DNA from: Clostridia bacterium
GTDB lineage: Bacteria; Bacillota; Clostridia; Oscillospirales; CAG-382
DNA: 64,000 nucleotides
NCBI GenBank assembly: GCA_017516825.1
Contig: JAFXBC010000035.1
Location: 1-64,000 of the forward strand
Direction of reading: 5' to 3'
This document shows, one piece after another, positions 13,879 to 23,300 of this stretch. The notes under the pieces were generated by a model, which was given only the letters and a program-made list of their open reading frames with translations, was not told the DNA's origin and made no database searches. The translations under genes were made by a program, and so were the position numbers. How positions within the stretch are numbered: position 1 is the stretch's first letter; each line of letters opens with the position of its first letter.

Positions 13879-15486
13879 TCAGTTTGTGACGAAGGTGTCT
13901 CCCAGGGACATGGCAAAGAAGAAGTTGCCGTGTTCGGCGGAGCTTCCCAGCTTGCCCAGCTCCTCGGAGCGGGAGATCTGATCTCCGGCCTTGACGGTGA
14001 GGGTATCCAACAAAGCGTAGTAGCTGAACAGGCCGCAACCGTGGTCGATCACCACCAAATTGCCTGCCGCCCCAAGCTCGCCGGCATATACGCAGACTCC
14101 TTGCTGAACGGCGGTCACCGTATCCCCCTGCTCTCCGTGGTAAAGCTTACCCTTCAAGTAGGAAAGCCCGGGGCCGTCGTCGGCGTTCTCGTTGCCCAGC
14201 ATCAAGGTGGTGCCGTAATCGTAGGCCAATTCTCCCCCCACGGGATCCGCAAAGGAGAGATCCATCCGCAGGCGGGGCGTTCCGTCGGAGGCATCCCGCA
14301 GGGATTTCAAGGTGTTTCGCAGGGTCTCCAGCACTCCGGGGGCGTAGAGGTTTTGGTAATCGTTGTCGTTAAGCACAACGGAGATGATCTCCTCGTTTTC
14401 CCGTTCCTCCACGGTGACGGCGTAGATGGTCTCCGTCTCTCCGGAGCGGACGGTGAGGGGATAGGTGCCTGCGGGGGTTTCGGGATCGATGGGCAGGAAG
14501 GCGTAGCTGTTGCCGCTTCCCCCGTCGTAATAGAACTGCAGGTTGTCCGTCTGTCCCTCGAAGGTGACGGTCAGATCCTCCGCAGGGTTGGTGTATTCCG
14601 CGATCAGGGTGAGGAATCCTCCCGCAGAGAGGGTGACGGCGTTGTTTTCGCTGCCCAAGAGCTTTACTGCGGCAGGTACGTCGTACAGCACCAGGAAGCG
14701 GTAGCGTGCCTCCCCGTATTGGGCGGAATTGGAGGCCTGGCTCCAGGTGGCGGTAATCTCCACGCTGACCATGGTGTCTCCGGTGAAGTGCAGTCCTCCA
14801 AGGGAGGTAACGGGCACCTCGTAGCCGTCGGCGCCGTTTTCAAAATGCCGCACCACGAAGCTGTAATGGGAGGGCTCCACGGAAAACTCCAAAAGATTCT
14901 CGAAATCCGCCAGCAGGTTGCAGGTCAGGATCTCCCGGGCAAGGTCGGTGGAAAGATCGTCGTAATATACCCCGTCGGGCTTTTTGTAGGACCAGGCGTA
15001 CTCCAGGGGGAGGATGTCGTAGCGTCTTTCCCCGGAACGGACTGCCAGAGAGGGCAGGCGATGGTCCGCAAAAAGGTATTCCAGCTCGGGACGTACCACC
15101 AGGGCGGTGGCATCCTCCTTGGACAGCAGGTAGCAGTTGCCCCCCTTGTCAAAGGCCATACAGCCGGAAAGGCTGACGGAGGGATACAGCTTGTATTCCG
15201 CATCGTCCAGGGTCAACAGCAAGGGCTTTTCCCCCGCGGTCTCCCGCACGGGCTCCTCCAGAGGGGTGGCCCGCTCCAGCATCCCCGTAAAGAGGTTCAG
15301 CTCCTCTTCCTCGGTGAAGACCAGGCGGGTGCCGTCGGGCAATTCCAGCGCGGCCTCCGTTACGTGGTCAAAGGAGATCCCTCCCGCGGCAAGCTGAAGG
15401 GAAAACAGCACCACGAATACCAGGGGAACACACAGCAATACCGCGATCAAGGCGGCGGTTTTTTTATGATTGGCAAGCTCTAACAC
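13879..15486 (-). CDS. Membrane-anchored protein with a degenerate M23 (LytM-like) domain
   Basis: A GTG at 15486, nine bases after AAGGAAGG, starts a 535-residue protein. One N-terminal membrane helix (TAALIAVLLCVPLVFVVLFSL) leads into a large external region of unknown fold with a possible beta-sandwich. The last ~110 residues align by pattern with M23 peptidases: GDTVTAVQQGVCVYAGELGAAGNLVVIDHG, then FSYYALLDTLTVKAGDQI and the LGKLGSS turn. The zinc ligands of true M23 enzymes are not in place: no HxxxD at the domain start, and EHGNFFFAM stands where HLHFE is expected. It is probably not a peptidase. SpoIIQ, a sporulation M23 protein, is a comparable membrane-anchored case, but membership is not proven. 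Confidence 0.72.
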   Translation of the reverse strand: MLELANHKKTAALIAVLLCVPLVFVVLFSLQLAAGGISFDHVTEAALELPDGTRLVFTEEEELNLFTGMLERATPLEEPVRETAGEKPLLLTLDDAEYKLYPSVSLSGCMAFDKGGNCYLLSKEDATALVVRPELEYLFADHRLPSLAVRSGERRYDILPLEYAWSYKKPDGVYYDDLSTDLAREILTCNLLADFENLLEFSVEPSHYSFVVRHFENGADGYEVPVTSLGGLHFTGDTMVSVEITATWSQASNSAQYGEARYRFLVLYDVPAAVKLLGSENNAVTLSAGGFLTLIAEYTNPAEDLTVTFEGQTDNLQFYYDGGSGNSYAFLPIDPETPAGTYPLTVRSGETETIYAVTVEERENEEIISVVLNDNDYQNLYAPGVLETLRNTLKSLRDASDGTPRLRMDLSFADPVGGELAYDYGTTLMLGNENADDGPGLSYLKGKLYHGEQGDTVTAVQQGVCVYAGELGAAGNLVVIDHGCGLFSYYALLDTLTVKAGDQISRSEELGKLGSSAEHGNFFFAMSLGDTFVTN

Positions 15487-15518
15487 GAGGGGATACCTTC
15501 CTTACAGTTTCTTCCCTT

Positions 15519-15547
15519 ATTATATAACAAGGAACGGGGTTCGTCAA
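15519..15547 (-). promoter_or_regulatory. Promoter of the degenerate M23 gene
   Basis: Minus-strand TTGACG (15547-15542), 17-bp spacer, perfect TATAAT (15524-15519). The good vegetative match argues against purely sporulation-specific expression. Confidence 0.7.
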
Positions 15548-15557
15548 GAGATTTTTT

Positions 15558-16136
15558 TCAAAGCAGCTCCGCTACGGAACAGACGGCGATGCCCATCCCC
15601 GCGGAGAGGAGAATGAGCCAGATGGAGGAAAGCTTTTTCTTCCACAGCTTCTTCACGCCGAAATAGACGCCCAACAGCAGGGCGAAGATCACCATGGAGC
15701 GGAGATCCGGGGTGAACGCCGGCTTGAAGAAGAATCCGAAGGCGTTTGCCAGCAGTACCGCGCCGGTGGAAAGGATCAAGGCGGAGACCACGGGCTTCAC
15801 GCCCTTCAAAAAGCCCTTGAAATACTTGTTCTCGGTGAAGTTCTTCAGAATGGAAGCGATGATGAGAATGATGATGAAGGCGGGCAACACCGTACCCAGG
15901 GTGGCCACGATGCTTCCCAAGGGGCCGCCGGTGACGGCGCCCACGTAGGTAGCCATGTTCACGGCGATGGGGCCGGGGGTGGATTCGCAGACCCCCACGA
16001 AATCGTAGAATTGCTCCGCGGTGAGCCAGCCCTTGGCAACTACCGTCTCCTCCATGAGGGGCAACATCCCGTAGCCGCCGCCGAAGCAGAACAGACCCAC
16101 CTTAAAAAAGCTTAAAAACAGTTCTAAAAAGATCAT
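15558..16136 (-). CDS. Chromate transporter family half-protein (second of a pair)
   Basis: A 192-residue membrane protein starting MIFLELFLSFFKVGLFCFGGG. The CFGGGYGMLPLMEETVV stretch and the ESTPGPIAVNMATYVG motif are signatures of the ChrA superfamily. Short ChrA proteins occur as two adjacent genes whose products correspond to the two halves of the long form. The start overlaps the stop of its partner (ATGA at 16133-16136), so stoichiometric synthesis is likely. Known members export chromate by anion exchange; in anaerobes without chromate stress the natural substrate is unclear. Confidence 0.88.
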   Translation of the reverse strand: MIFLELFLSFFKVGLFCFGGGYGMLPLMEETVVAKGWLTAEQFYDFVGVCESTPGPIAVNMATYVGAVTGGPLGSIVATLGTVLPAFIIILIIASILKNFTENKYFKGFLKGVKPVVSALILSTGAVLLANAFGFFFKPAFTPDLRSMVIFALLLGVYFGVKKLWKKKLSSIWLILLSAGMGIAVCSVAELL

Positions 16137-16699
16137 TTTTTGCCCTCCCGTTCTTTCGCACCCCGGAGCGCGTAGGCGTAAATGCCGATGGCACCGCCCG
16201 CCAAGATCCAGACGATGGCGCTGACGCTGACGGCAAACCATTCAAACACCAAAAGGGCGACAAACAAAACGCCAAAGGTGATCATGGGCAAGGGCTTTTT
16301 CCCCGCCTTGGAAAGCAGGTTGAAGCCTGCCTTCAGGATCAAAAATGCCACCGCACAGCGGATTCCCACGAAGGCGTAGGACACGTACTTGTTGGCCATA
16401 AAGGGCTCCAGGAACAGGGAGATGAGATAAATGATCACCAAAGAGGGTGTCACCACGCCCAGGGTAGCCAGGGCACTGCCCGGAACTCCCGCCTTCTTGT
16501 AGCCTACGAAGGTGGCCATATTGATGGCGATGGGGCCGGGGGTGGATTCCGCGATGGCGATGACCTCCATGAACTCGTCCTCCGTCAGCCAGCCGAATTT
16601 ATCCACCACGGTCTCCTTCACCACGGCGATCATGGCGTAGCCGCCTCCGAAGGTAAAAAGACCGATCTTAAAAAAGTTGAAAAACAATTTCCATATCAT
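16133..16699 (-). CDS. Chromate transporter family half-protein (first of a pair)
   Basis: This 188-residue protein (MIWKLFFNFFKIGLFTFGGG) parallels its partner, with TFGGGYAMIAVVKETVV and AESTPGPIAINMATFVG in the same positions. The two proteins are clearly paralogous halves that should assemble into one transporter. AAGGAGG precedes the ATG, at a slightly long distance (11 bases). The longer frame extending upstream to 16825 passes through the promoter and lacks family similarity. Confidence 0.88.
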   Translation of the reverse strand: MIWKLFFNFFKIGLFTFGGGYAMIAVVKETVVDKFGWLTEDEFMEVIAIAESTPGPIAINMATFVGYKKAGVPGSALATLGVVTPSLVIIYLISLFLEPFMANKYVSYAFVGIRCAVAFLILKAGFNLLSKAGKKPLPMITFGVLFVALLVFEWFAVSVSAIVWILAGGAIGIYAYALRGAKEREGKK

Positions 16700-16724
16700 A
16701 GGCTCCAAAACCTCCTTGCCTTTC

Positions 16725-16753
16725 AGTATATCATAGTTTCCCCCCGATTGCAA
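16725..16753 (-). promoter_or_regulatory. Promoter of the chromate-transporter pair
   Basis: Minus-strand TTGCAA (16753-16748), 17-bp spacer, TATACT (16730-16725), just ahead of the ribosome-binding site. Confidence 0.65.
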
Positions 16754-16791
16754 GGCGTTTTTCTTTTTGCAGAGAAAAAACCGCCGTTCTC

Positions 16792-16820
16792 TTGACAAAA
16801 GACGACACAGGTGGTACAAT
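16792..16820 (+). promoter_or_regulatory. Promoter of the uracil permease-upp operon
   Basis: TTGACA (16792-16797), 17-bp spacer, TACAAT (16815-16820), divergent from the chromate-transporter promoter about 40 bp away. Confidence 0.75.
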
Positions 16821-16832
16821 AGCATTTAAGAA

Positions 16833-16852
16833 CAAAGTTCGAACAAACTTTG
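16833..16852. promoter_or_regulatory. Inverted repeat in the permease leader
   Basis: CAAAGTT and AACTTTG form a perfect 7-bp inverted repeat around a 6-base centre, with GTTCGAAC embedded at 16837-16844. It starts within about 10 bases of the expected transcription start. It could be an operator or a short RNA hairpin; no T-run follows, so it is not a terminator. Confidence 0.4.
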
Positions 16853-16895
16853 AAAAAGAAAAGAATAAATAAAAAACAAGGAAGGTCTTTTTCCC

Positions 16896-18242
16896 ATGAA
16901 ACTTACCTACGGCGTCAAAGACAAGCCGAAGTTTGGTCAGACGATCATCTTCGCAATCCAGCAGCTCCTTGCCATTATGGCCGCAACCCTGGTAGTTCCG
17001 ATTATCGTCGGCAACAACATGAGCCCCGCCGCCGCTCTGTTCGGCGCAGGCGTCGGTACTCTTGTGTACCTGTGCTTCACCAAGTTCAAGAGCCCCGTAT
17101 TCCTGGGCTCCTCCTTCGCATTCCTCGGCTCTATGTCCGCTGCCTTTGGAGGCGGTGTTTCCATGGCTCTGGGCTACGTCGGCCTGATCATCGGTGCCGT
17201 ATTGGCAGGTCTGGTCTACGTGATCATCGCCATTCTGGTGAAGATCGCAGGCGTTAACTGGCTGAACAAGCTGATGCCCGCCGTTGTTATCGGCCCCACC
17301 GTTGCCATCATCGGTCTGTCCCTGGCAGGCAACGCAGTCGGCGACCTCAATTCCGGCGACGTTGCTACCGGCTCTCCCTACGTTGCTCTCATCTGCGGCC
17401 TCATCGCTCTGATCGTCACCATTCTCTGCTCCACCTACGGCAAGAAGATGATCAAGCTCATCCCCTTCATCATGGGTATCCTGGCAGGTACTGCCGCCGC
17501 TACCATCTTCACCATCATCGGTGACGTGATGGGCAACGACGCTCTGAAGCTGGTTGATTTCTCCAACTTCACCAACCTGTGGGCAAACGGCGTGAACCTT
17601 GAGACCTTCGTGACCCTGCCCGACTTCACCTTCATGACCGCTCTGGACGGTGTGAAGGAGATCAACCTCGACTATATCGTAACCATCGCAGTGGCTTACA
17701 TGCCCGTTGCTCTGGTAGTATTTGCCGAGCACGTTGCCGACCACAAGAACATCTCCTCCATCATCGAGTCCGACCTGCTGGAGGATCCCGGTCTCCACAG
17801 AACTCTGCTGGGTGACGGCGTTGGCTCCATGGCCGGTGCCTTCTTCGGCGGCTGTCCCAACACCACCTACGGTGAGTCCGTTGCTTGCGTAGCCATCTCC
17901 GGCAACGCTTCCGTCATCACCACCCTGTTCGCCGCCATCGGCGCGATCCTCATCGCCTTCTTCGCTCCCTTCGTAGCATTCGTTAACTTCATCCCCGCTT
18001 GCGTTATGGGCGGTATCTGCGTGGCTCTCTACGGCTTCATCGCAGTTTCCGGTCTTAAGATGATCCAGAAGGTTGACCTGGAGAAGAACCGCAACCTGTT
18101 CGTGGTCTCCACCATTCTGATCTGCGGCATCGGCGGTCTGTCCCTGTCCTTCGGCCAGGTGACCATCACCTCCATCGCTTGCGCTCTGATCCTGGGTATC
18201 ATCGTAAACCTGATCCTCTCCGGCGAAAAGGACGCAGAGTGA
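16896..18242 (+). CDS. uraA: Uracil-xanthine permease (NCS2 family)
   Basis: A 448-residue polytopic protein with the NCS2 layout: N-terminal [23 protein letters not shown], then [13 protein letters not shown], the substrate-region [32 protein letters not shown] with the conserved glutamate, and [24 protein letters not shown], which carries the second conserved glutamate. It imports uracil, probably by proton symport. Codon use is markedly optimised, suggesting high expression. The upp gene follows after 25 bases, so uptake and phosphoribosylation of uracil are coupled, the standard pyrimidine salvage arrangement. No PyrR-binding attenuator was recognised in the leader. Confidence 0.95.
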   Translation: MKLTYGVKDKPKFGQTIIFAIQQLLAIMAATLVVPIIVGNNMSPAAALFGAGVGTLVYLCFTKFKSPVFLGSSFAFLGSMSAAFGGGVSMALGYVGLIIGAVLAGLVYVIIAILVKIAGVNWLNKLMPAVVIGPTVAIIGLSLAGNAVGDLNSGDVATGSPYVALICGLIALIVTILCSTYGKKMIKLIPFIMGILAGTAAATIFTIIGDVMGNDALKLVDFSNFTNLWANGVNLETFVTLPDFTFMTALDGVKEINLDYIVTIAVAYMPVALVVFAEHVADHKNISSIIESDLLEDPGLHRTLLGDGVGSMAGAFFGGCPNTTYGESVACVAISGNASVITTLFAAIGAILIAFFAPFVAFVNFIPACVMGGICVALYGFIAVSGLKMIQKVDLEKNRNLFVVSTILICGIGGLSLSFGQVTITSIACALILGIIVNLILSGEKDAE

Positions 18243-18267
18243 TCTCCTTTTGAAAGGGCTTTCAATC

Positions 18268-18897
18268 ATGGCACAACTTCACGTTATCGACCATCCTCTG
18301 ATTCAGCATAAGCTGTCTATCATGAGAAATCAGAATACCGGCTCCAAGGATTTCCGCCAGCTTTTGGAGGAGATCTCCATGCTCATGGGCTACGAGGTGA
18401 CCCGGGAGCTTCCCTTGGAGGATTACACCATCAAGACCCCTCTTTGCTCCATGACCGCAAAGCGCATCTCCGGCAAGAAGCTGGCCATCGTTCCCATCCT
18501 CCGCGCAGGCTTGGGCATGGTGGACGGTCTGCTGTCTTTGATGCCTGTGGCAAAGGTTGGGCACATCGGTCTCTACCGTGATCCCGATACCCACCTTCCC
18601 GTGGAGTATTACTGCAAGCTTCCCCCGGACGTGGCAAACCGCACCGTGCTGTTGGTTGACCCCATGCTGGCAACCGGCGGCTCTGCCTCCGACGCTTTGA
18701 CCAAGCTGAAGGAGCGGGGTGTGACGGATATCCGTCTCATGTGTCTGGTGGGCGCACCCGAGGGTGTGAAGAAGATCGAGGAAGACCATCCCGACGTTCC
18801 CATCTATCTGGCGGCGTTGGACGAGAAGCTGAACGATCACGCTTACATCCTGCCCGGTCTGGGCGACGCGGGCGACCGTATCTTCGGTACGCTTTAA
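18268..18897 (+). CDS. upp: Uracil phosphoribosyltransferase
   Basis: The ATG at 18268 ([20 protein letters not shown]) gives 209 residues, the standard family length; a TTG seven codons upstream is less likely. The PRPP-binding loop reads [14 protein letters not shown] near residues 129-142 and the uracil-recognition end reads [15 protein letters not shown]. The enzyme converts uracil and PRPP to UMP. It shares a transcript with the permease and is followed at once by a strong terminator. Confidence 0.96.
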   Translation: MAQLHVIDHPLIQHKLSIMRNQNTGSKDFRQLLEEISMLMGYEVTRELPLEDYTIKTPLCSMTAKRISGKKLAIVPILRAGLGMVDGLLSLMPVAKVGHIGLYRDPDTHLPVEYYCKLPPDVANRTVLLVDPMLATGGSASDALTKLKERGVTDIRLMCLVGAPEGVKKIEEDHPDVPIYLAALDEKLNDHAYILPGLGDAGDRIFGTL

Positions 18898-18904
18898 CAA
18901 CTTG

Positions 18905-18939
18905 CGGGACTGCCTTTTCAAAGCGCAGTCCCGTTTTTT
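18905..18939 (+). terminator. Terminator of the permease-upp operon
   Basis: CGGGACTGC (18905-18913) pairs with GCAGTCCCG (18925-18933), followed by six T residues. Confidence 0.9.
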
Positions 18940-18960
18940 ATCCAAAAAGGAGGCTTTCCT

Positions 18961-20285
18961 ATGGCCGTCAATTTACCGGAAGCGTTTCTGGAACGCATGA
19001 AGACCCTGCTGGGGGAGGAATACCCCGCTTTCCTGGCGGAATACCACAAGGAATCCACCCGTGCCTTGTACAAAACGGCGGAGGTGGAGCCGGATTTTCC
19101 CACCTCTCCCATCGCCCACTTGCCACACGGGTACACCTTTGACACGGAAAAGCCGGGGAACCACCCCTTCCACCACGCAGGGGCGTTTTACGTTCAGGAT
19201 CCCTCCGCCATGGCCACCGTTGCCGCCGTGCCCTTCCGCGAGGGGATGCGGTGTCTGGATCTGTGCGCTTCCCCCGGAGGAAAGACGGTACAGATGGCTC
19301 ACCGCATGGGGAAAGAGGGCTTTTTGGTGTCCAACGAGATCAATCCCTCCCGTTGCAAGGTGCTTTACGGCAACGTGGAACGGATGGGCTTTGACAACGT
19401 CCAGGTGACCAACGCGGATCCCAAACGCATCGCCGCCTGGTACCCGGATTTCTTCGACTTGGTGACGGTGGACGCCCCTGCTCCGGGGAGGGAATGTTCC
19501 GCAAGTACGAAAACGCTCCCGCGGAGTGGTCGGAAAACGCTCCCGCCTTCTGTGCCGCAAGGCAAAAGGAGATCCTGCACTACGCAGGGCAGACGGTGGC
19601 CCCCGGGGGATACCTGCTGTACGCCACCTGCACCTTCTCCACGGAGGAGAACGAGGGCTCCGTGAGGGCCTTTTTGGAGGAATATCCGGAATTCACCCTG
19701 CAGGAGCTTCCCGCGCCCTTGCAGGCGGTGTCTTCTCCCGGGGTGGAGATGCCTTTTGCACGGCGGTTCTACCCCCATAAGGCGGCGGGAGAGGGGCAGT
19801 TCGTGGCCCTTTTGAAGCGGAGCCGGGAGGGGATGCGCCGTGAGGCCCCCGCCTTCCCCGACGGCAGGGAAGTGATCCCTTACGAGGAGCTGAACGTTTT
19901 GCAGGACTTTTTGGAGTCCGTTATGGAAAAGGGCGGGGATCTCACCCTGTGCAAATACGGAAAATACCTGTATTCCGCTCCCATGCCCGTCCCGCGGGAG
20001 AACGTTTTCTCCGCGGGGGTGACCCTGGGCACGGTGGAAAAGCGCCGTTTCGTCCCCCATCACCAGCTTTTTAAGTGCTTCGGAACCCGTTTCCTTCGGA
20101 AATTGGAGCTGGAGCTTGGCGACAAGCGGGTGATGCAGTACCTTTCCGGGGCGGAGATCGATTGCGACCTCCCCGACGGCTGGGCGGCGGTGCTTCTGGG
20201 AGGATTGCCCTTGGGAGGCATCAAGGTCTCCGGTGGCAGGGGGAAAAATCACTACCCCAAGGGGCTACGTGTGAACGGGGTGTAA
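18961..20285 (+). pseudogene. rsmF: RsmF-like 16S rRNA m5C methyltransferase, interrupted by a one-base frameshift
   Basis: The gene has AAAAAGGAGG before its ATG and encodes the NOL1/NOP2/Sun fold: MRCLDLCASPGGKTVQMAH (SAM site), SNEINPSRCKVLYGNVERMG, then FDLVTVDAP. Here the frame shifts: the next residues of the conserved catalytic motif (CSGEGMFRK) continue in another frame, followed by YLLYATCTFSTEENEG with the second catalytic Cys. Adding one C to the four-C run at 19475-19478 would restore the motif and a single chain of ~441 residues. The C-terminal part (to 20285) carries the RsmF-type extension with ALLKRSREG and SGAEIDC. No other damage is visible, so this is a very recent mutation, an assembly error, or rarely a programmed shift. 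Confidence 0.85.
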
Positions 20286-20301
20286 AAACCGTTTTTCCAT
20301 C

Positions 20302-20331
20302 TTGACAGTACCCGCTTTGCCATGTTACAAT
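20302..20331 (+). promoter_or_regulatory. Promoter of the giant dockerin/BspA gene
   Basis: TTGACA (20302-20307), 18-bp spacer, TACAAT (20326-20331), about 35 bp before the GTG start. Confidence 0.65.
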
Positions 20332-20365
20332 ATTTGCAGAAGAAAGAAGAAGGAAGTCGTTTTTT

Positions 20366-23300
20366 GTGAAAAAAGCCTGCCTGCGAAGCTGTTGCCTCCT
20401 GCTGGTCCTGAGCGTGCTGATGGGACTTCTTCCCGCTACCGTGGTGTATGCGGGGGACCCCTACACCTACGAGATCCGGGAGGGAGAAGCCTACATTACC
20501 TCTTACAACGGAATAGATGAGCAGGTAGTGATCCCCGAGACCCTGGGGGACGCTCCCGTGGCGGGGATCGGCTCCTTTGCCTTTGAGGAAGCTTCCTTGA
20601 AGGAGCTGGTGCTTCCCCACAGCCTGCGTTTTCTGGGCGACGGGGCTTTTTTCGCTTGCGCTTCCCTTGAGAAGGTGACCTTCGGCGAGGGGCTGACCCA
20701 CATCGGGGAGGCCGCCTTCGCGGATTGCGTCAGCCTTGGGGAGATCCTGCTGCCCAAGAGCCTTGCCACCATGGGAAGCGAGGTCTTTTCTGGGTGTAAC
20801 GCGCTGGCTTCTTTGGCGGTGGAGGAGGGCTGTGAGGCCTTCCGAAGCGGGGGAAATTGTATCCTTGAAACCGCTACGGGCAAGCTCCTTGCGGGATGTG
20901 GTGCTTCCGTGATCCCCGACGACGGCAGTGTGAAAAGCATTGCCCCCTACGCCTTTTCCTGTATGCAGGGCTTGACCTCCCTGGAGATTCCGGAGAGCGT
21001 TACCGCCATCGGGGACGGGGCCTTTGAAAACACGGGGCTGACGATGCTGTTCATCCCCGCGTCCGTGGTCACCGTTGGGAAGCATATCCTCCACGGCACC
21101 TCGCTGACCGCTCTGTATTGCGGCGGGGAGGCACAGCCTGCCGATTGGCAGGAGAAGTGGAACGCCGGGGTGGAGGTTCCTCCCATCTGGAGCTACGACA
21201 ATACCTGCCCCCATGGGGACAGCCGCAAAGAATATCTGGAGCCCACCTGCGAGACGGAGGGCTTTGAAAAAGAGGTCTGTAACCTTTGTGAAAGCGAATT
21301 ATGGCTGAAGCTTCTCCCTTCCGCGGGGCATACCGAGAAGACGGAGACGGTGGAGCCTACCTGTGCCAAGGCGGGGTATGTCCTCGTGAGCTGTACCCTC
21401 TGCGGCAAGGAGCTTTCCCGCAAGGTGTTGCCCGTCTCCTCTCAGCACGGGGAACTGCGTACCGAGCGTGTGGAGCCCACCTGCGAGAAGGACGGCTACG
21501 AAAAACAGATCTGTACCGTCTGCGGAAAGACGGCCACCACCGTGAAGCTTCCCTCCCCCGGGCACACGGAATACACCGAGACGGTGCTTCCCACCTGCGC
21601 CCAGAGCGGCTACACCCGTGTGACCTGCACGGTGTGCGGCGTGGAGATCGTCTACGCAGAGCTTCCCGTTTCTGCCAAGCACGGGGAATTGCGGGTGGAG
21701 TCCGTTCCCGCCACCTGTACGGAGGACGGCTACGAAAGGCAGATCTGCACCGTTTGCGGCAAGACGGTGAAGGAGGAGATCTTCTCCGCCTTCGGTCACA
21801 AGGAGCAGACGGAGACCTCCTTCCCCTCCTGTATCCAGGGAGGCTATACCCGTGTGACCTGTACGGTGTGCGGCGAGGAGCTTTCTTACCTGGAATTCCC
21901 TCCCTCGGAGGATCACGTTTCCCCCGAGACGGAGCGTGTGGAGCCCACCTGTGCCAAGGCGGGCTACGTGAAAGTGACCTGTACCACCTGCGGAATGCAG
22001 GTATCCTATGAAGAACTCCCTGCGTTGACGGAGCACATGACTCCCGAGACGGAGCGTGTGGAGCCCACCTGCGGACAGGGCGGCTACGTGAAAGTGACCT
22101 GTACCACTTGCGGGATGGAGGTATCCTTTGAAGAACTTCCTCCTTTGACGGAGCATATGACTCCCGAGACGGAACGTGTGGAGCCTACTTGCGGACAGGG
22201 CGGGTACGTGAAAGTCACCTGTACCACTTGCGGGATGCAGGTATCCTTTGAAGAACTCCCCGCCTTGACGGAGCATATGACTCCCGAGACGGAGCGGGTA
22301 GAGCCTACCTGCGCCAAGGCGGGCTACGTGAAGGTCACCTGTACCACCTGCGGGATGGAGGTATCCTTTGAAGAACGTCCTCCTTTGACGGAGCATATGA
22401 CTCCCGAGACGGAGCGTGTGGAGCCTACTTGCGCCAAGGCGGGCTACGTGAAAGTCACCTGTACCACCTGCGGACAGCAGATCTCCCATGAAGATCTCCC
22501 CGTTACGGAGGAGCATCCCTCCCTGGAGCGGGAAACGGTACTTCCCACCTGCACGGCGGAAGGCTACCAAAGGGACGTCTGCACCCTCTGCGGCAGAACG
22601 GCGTCGGAAACCATCTACCCCGCCACGGGACATACCGTGGAACGGGAGGCCGTGTCTCCCACCTGCGGCAAGGACGGGTACGTCCATGAGACCTGTGCCG
22701 TATGCGGAGAGGAATTGTCCCACACCCTGTTGCCCGCCACAGGGCATCTCTACGGAGAGACGGGCGTTTGTTCCGGTTGCGGCATCCCCGCCGGAGACCC
22801 CATAGAGGACTTTACCTATACGCTGATGGGGGCGGGGGTCATGATCACAGGCTACAAGGGGAGCAACACCCGCGTGGTGATCCCTTCCCATTTCAAAGGC
22901 GCTCCCGTGTTGCGTATCGGCGACAATGCCTTCCTTTCCAAGACGGTCGAGACGGTGGTGCTTCCCTCCACTCTGGTGGAGATCGGCAAGTTCGCCTTTG
23001 AAGCCTGCACCTCTCTGGAGGAGGTCGTCATCCCTCCTTCCGTGCGGAAGATCGACCAGGGTGCCTTTGCGGGCTGTTCCGCGCTGAAGGTTCTGTACTT
23101 GGGAGACGGCTTGGAGATTTTGGAATCCGCCGCCTTCGCGGGATGCACCTCCCTCACCGCCGTGACCCTGCCTGCAAAGCTGAAGACCCTGGCGCCCGGG
23201 GCGTTTGCCCATTGTACCGCCCTGACCTCCCTTTCCGTGGAGGCGGGGAATTCCGTTTATGAGGCCGAGGGCAACTGCATTCTGGAAAAAGAAACGGGCA

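Noticed and set aside
13879-15486. Active M23 endopeptidase
   Set aside because: The zinc-binding histidines and aspartate expected in the C-terminal domain are not present in the visible alignment.
16731-18269. Minus-strand frame opposite the uracil permease
   Set aside because: Composition is an artefact of biased codons on the other strand, and the frame runs through the divergent promoters.
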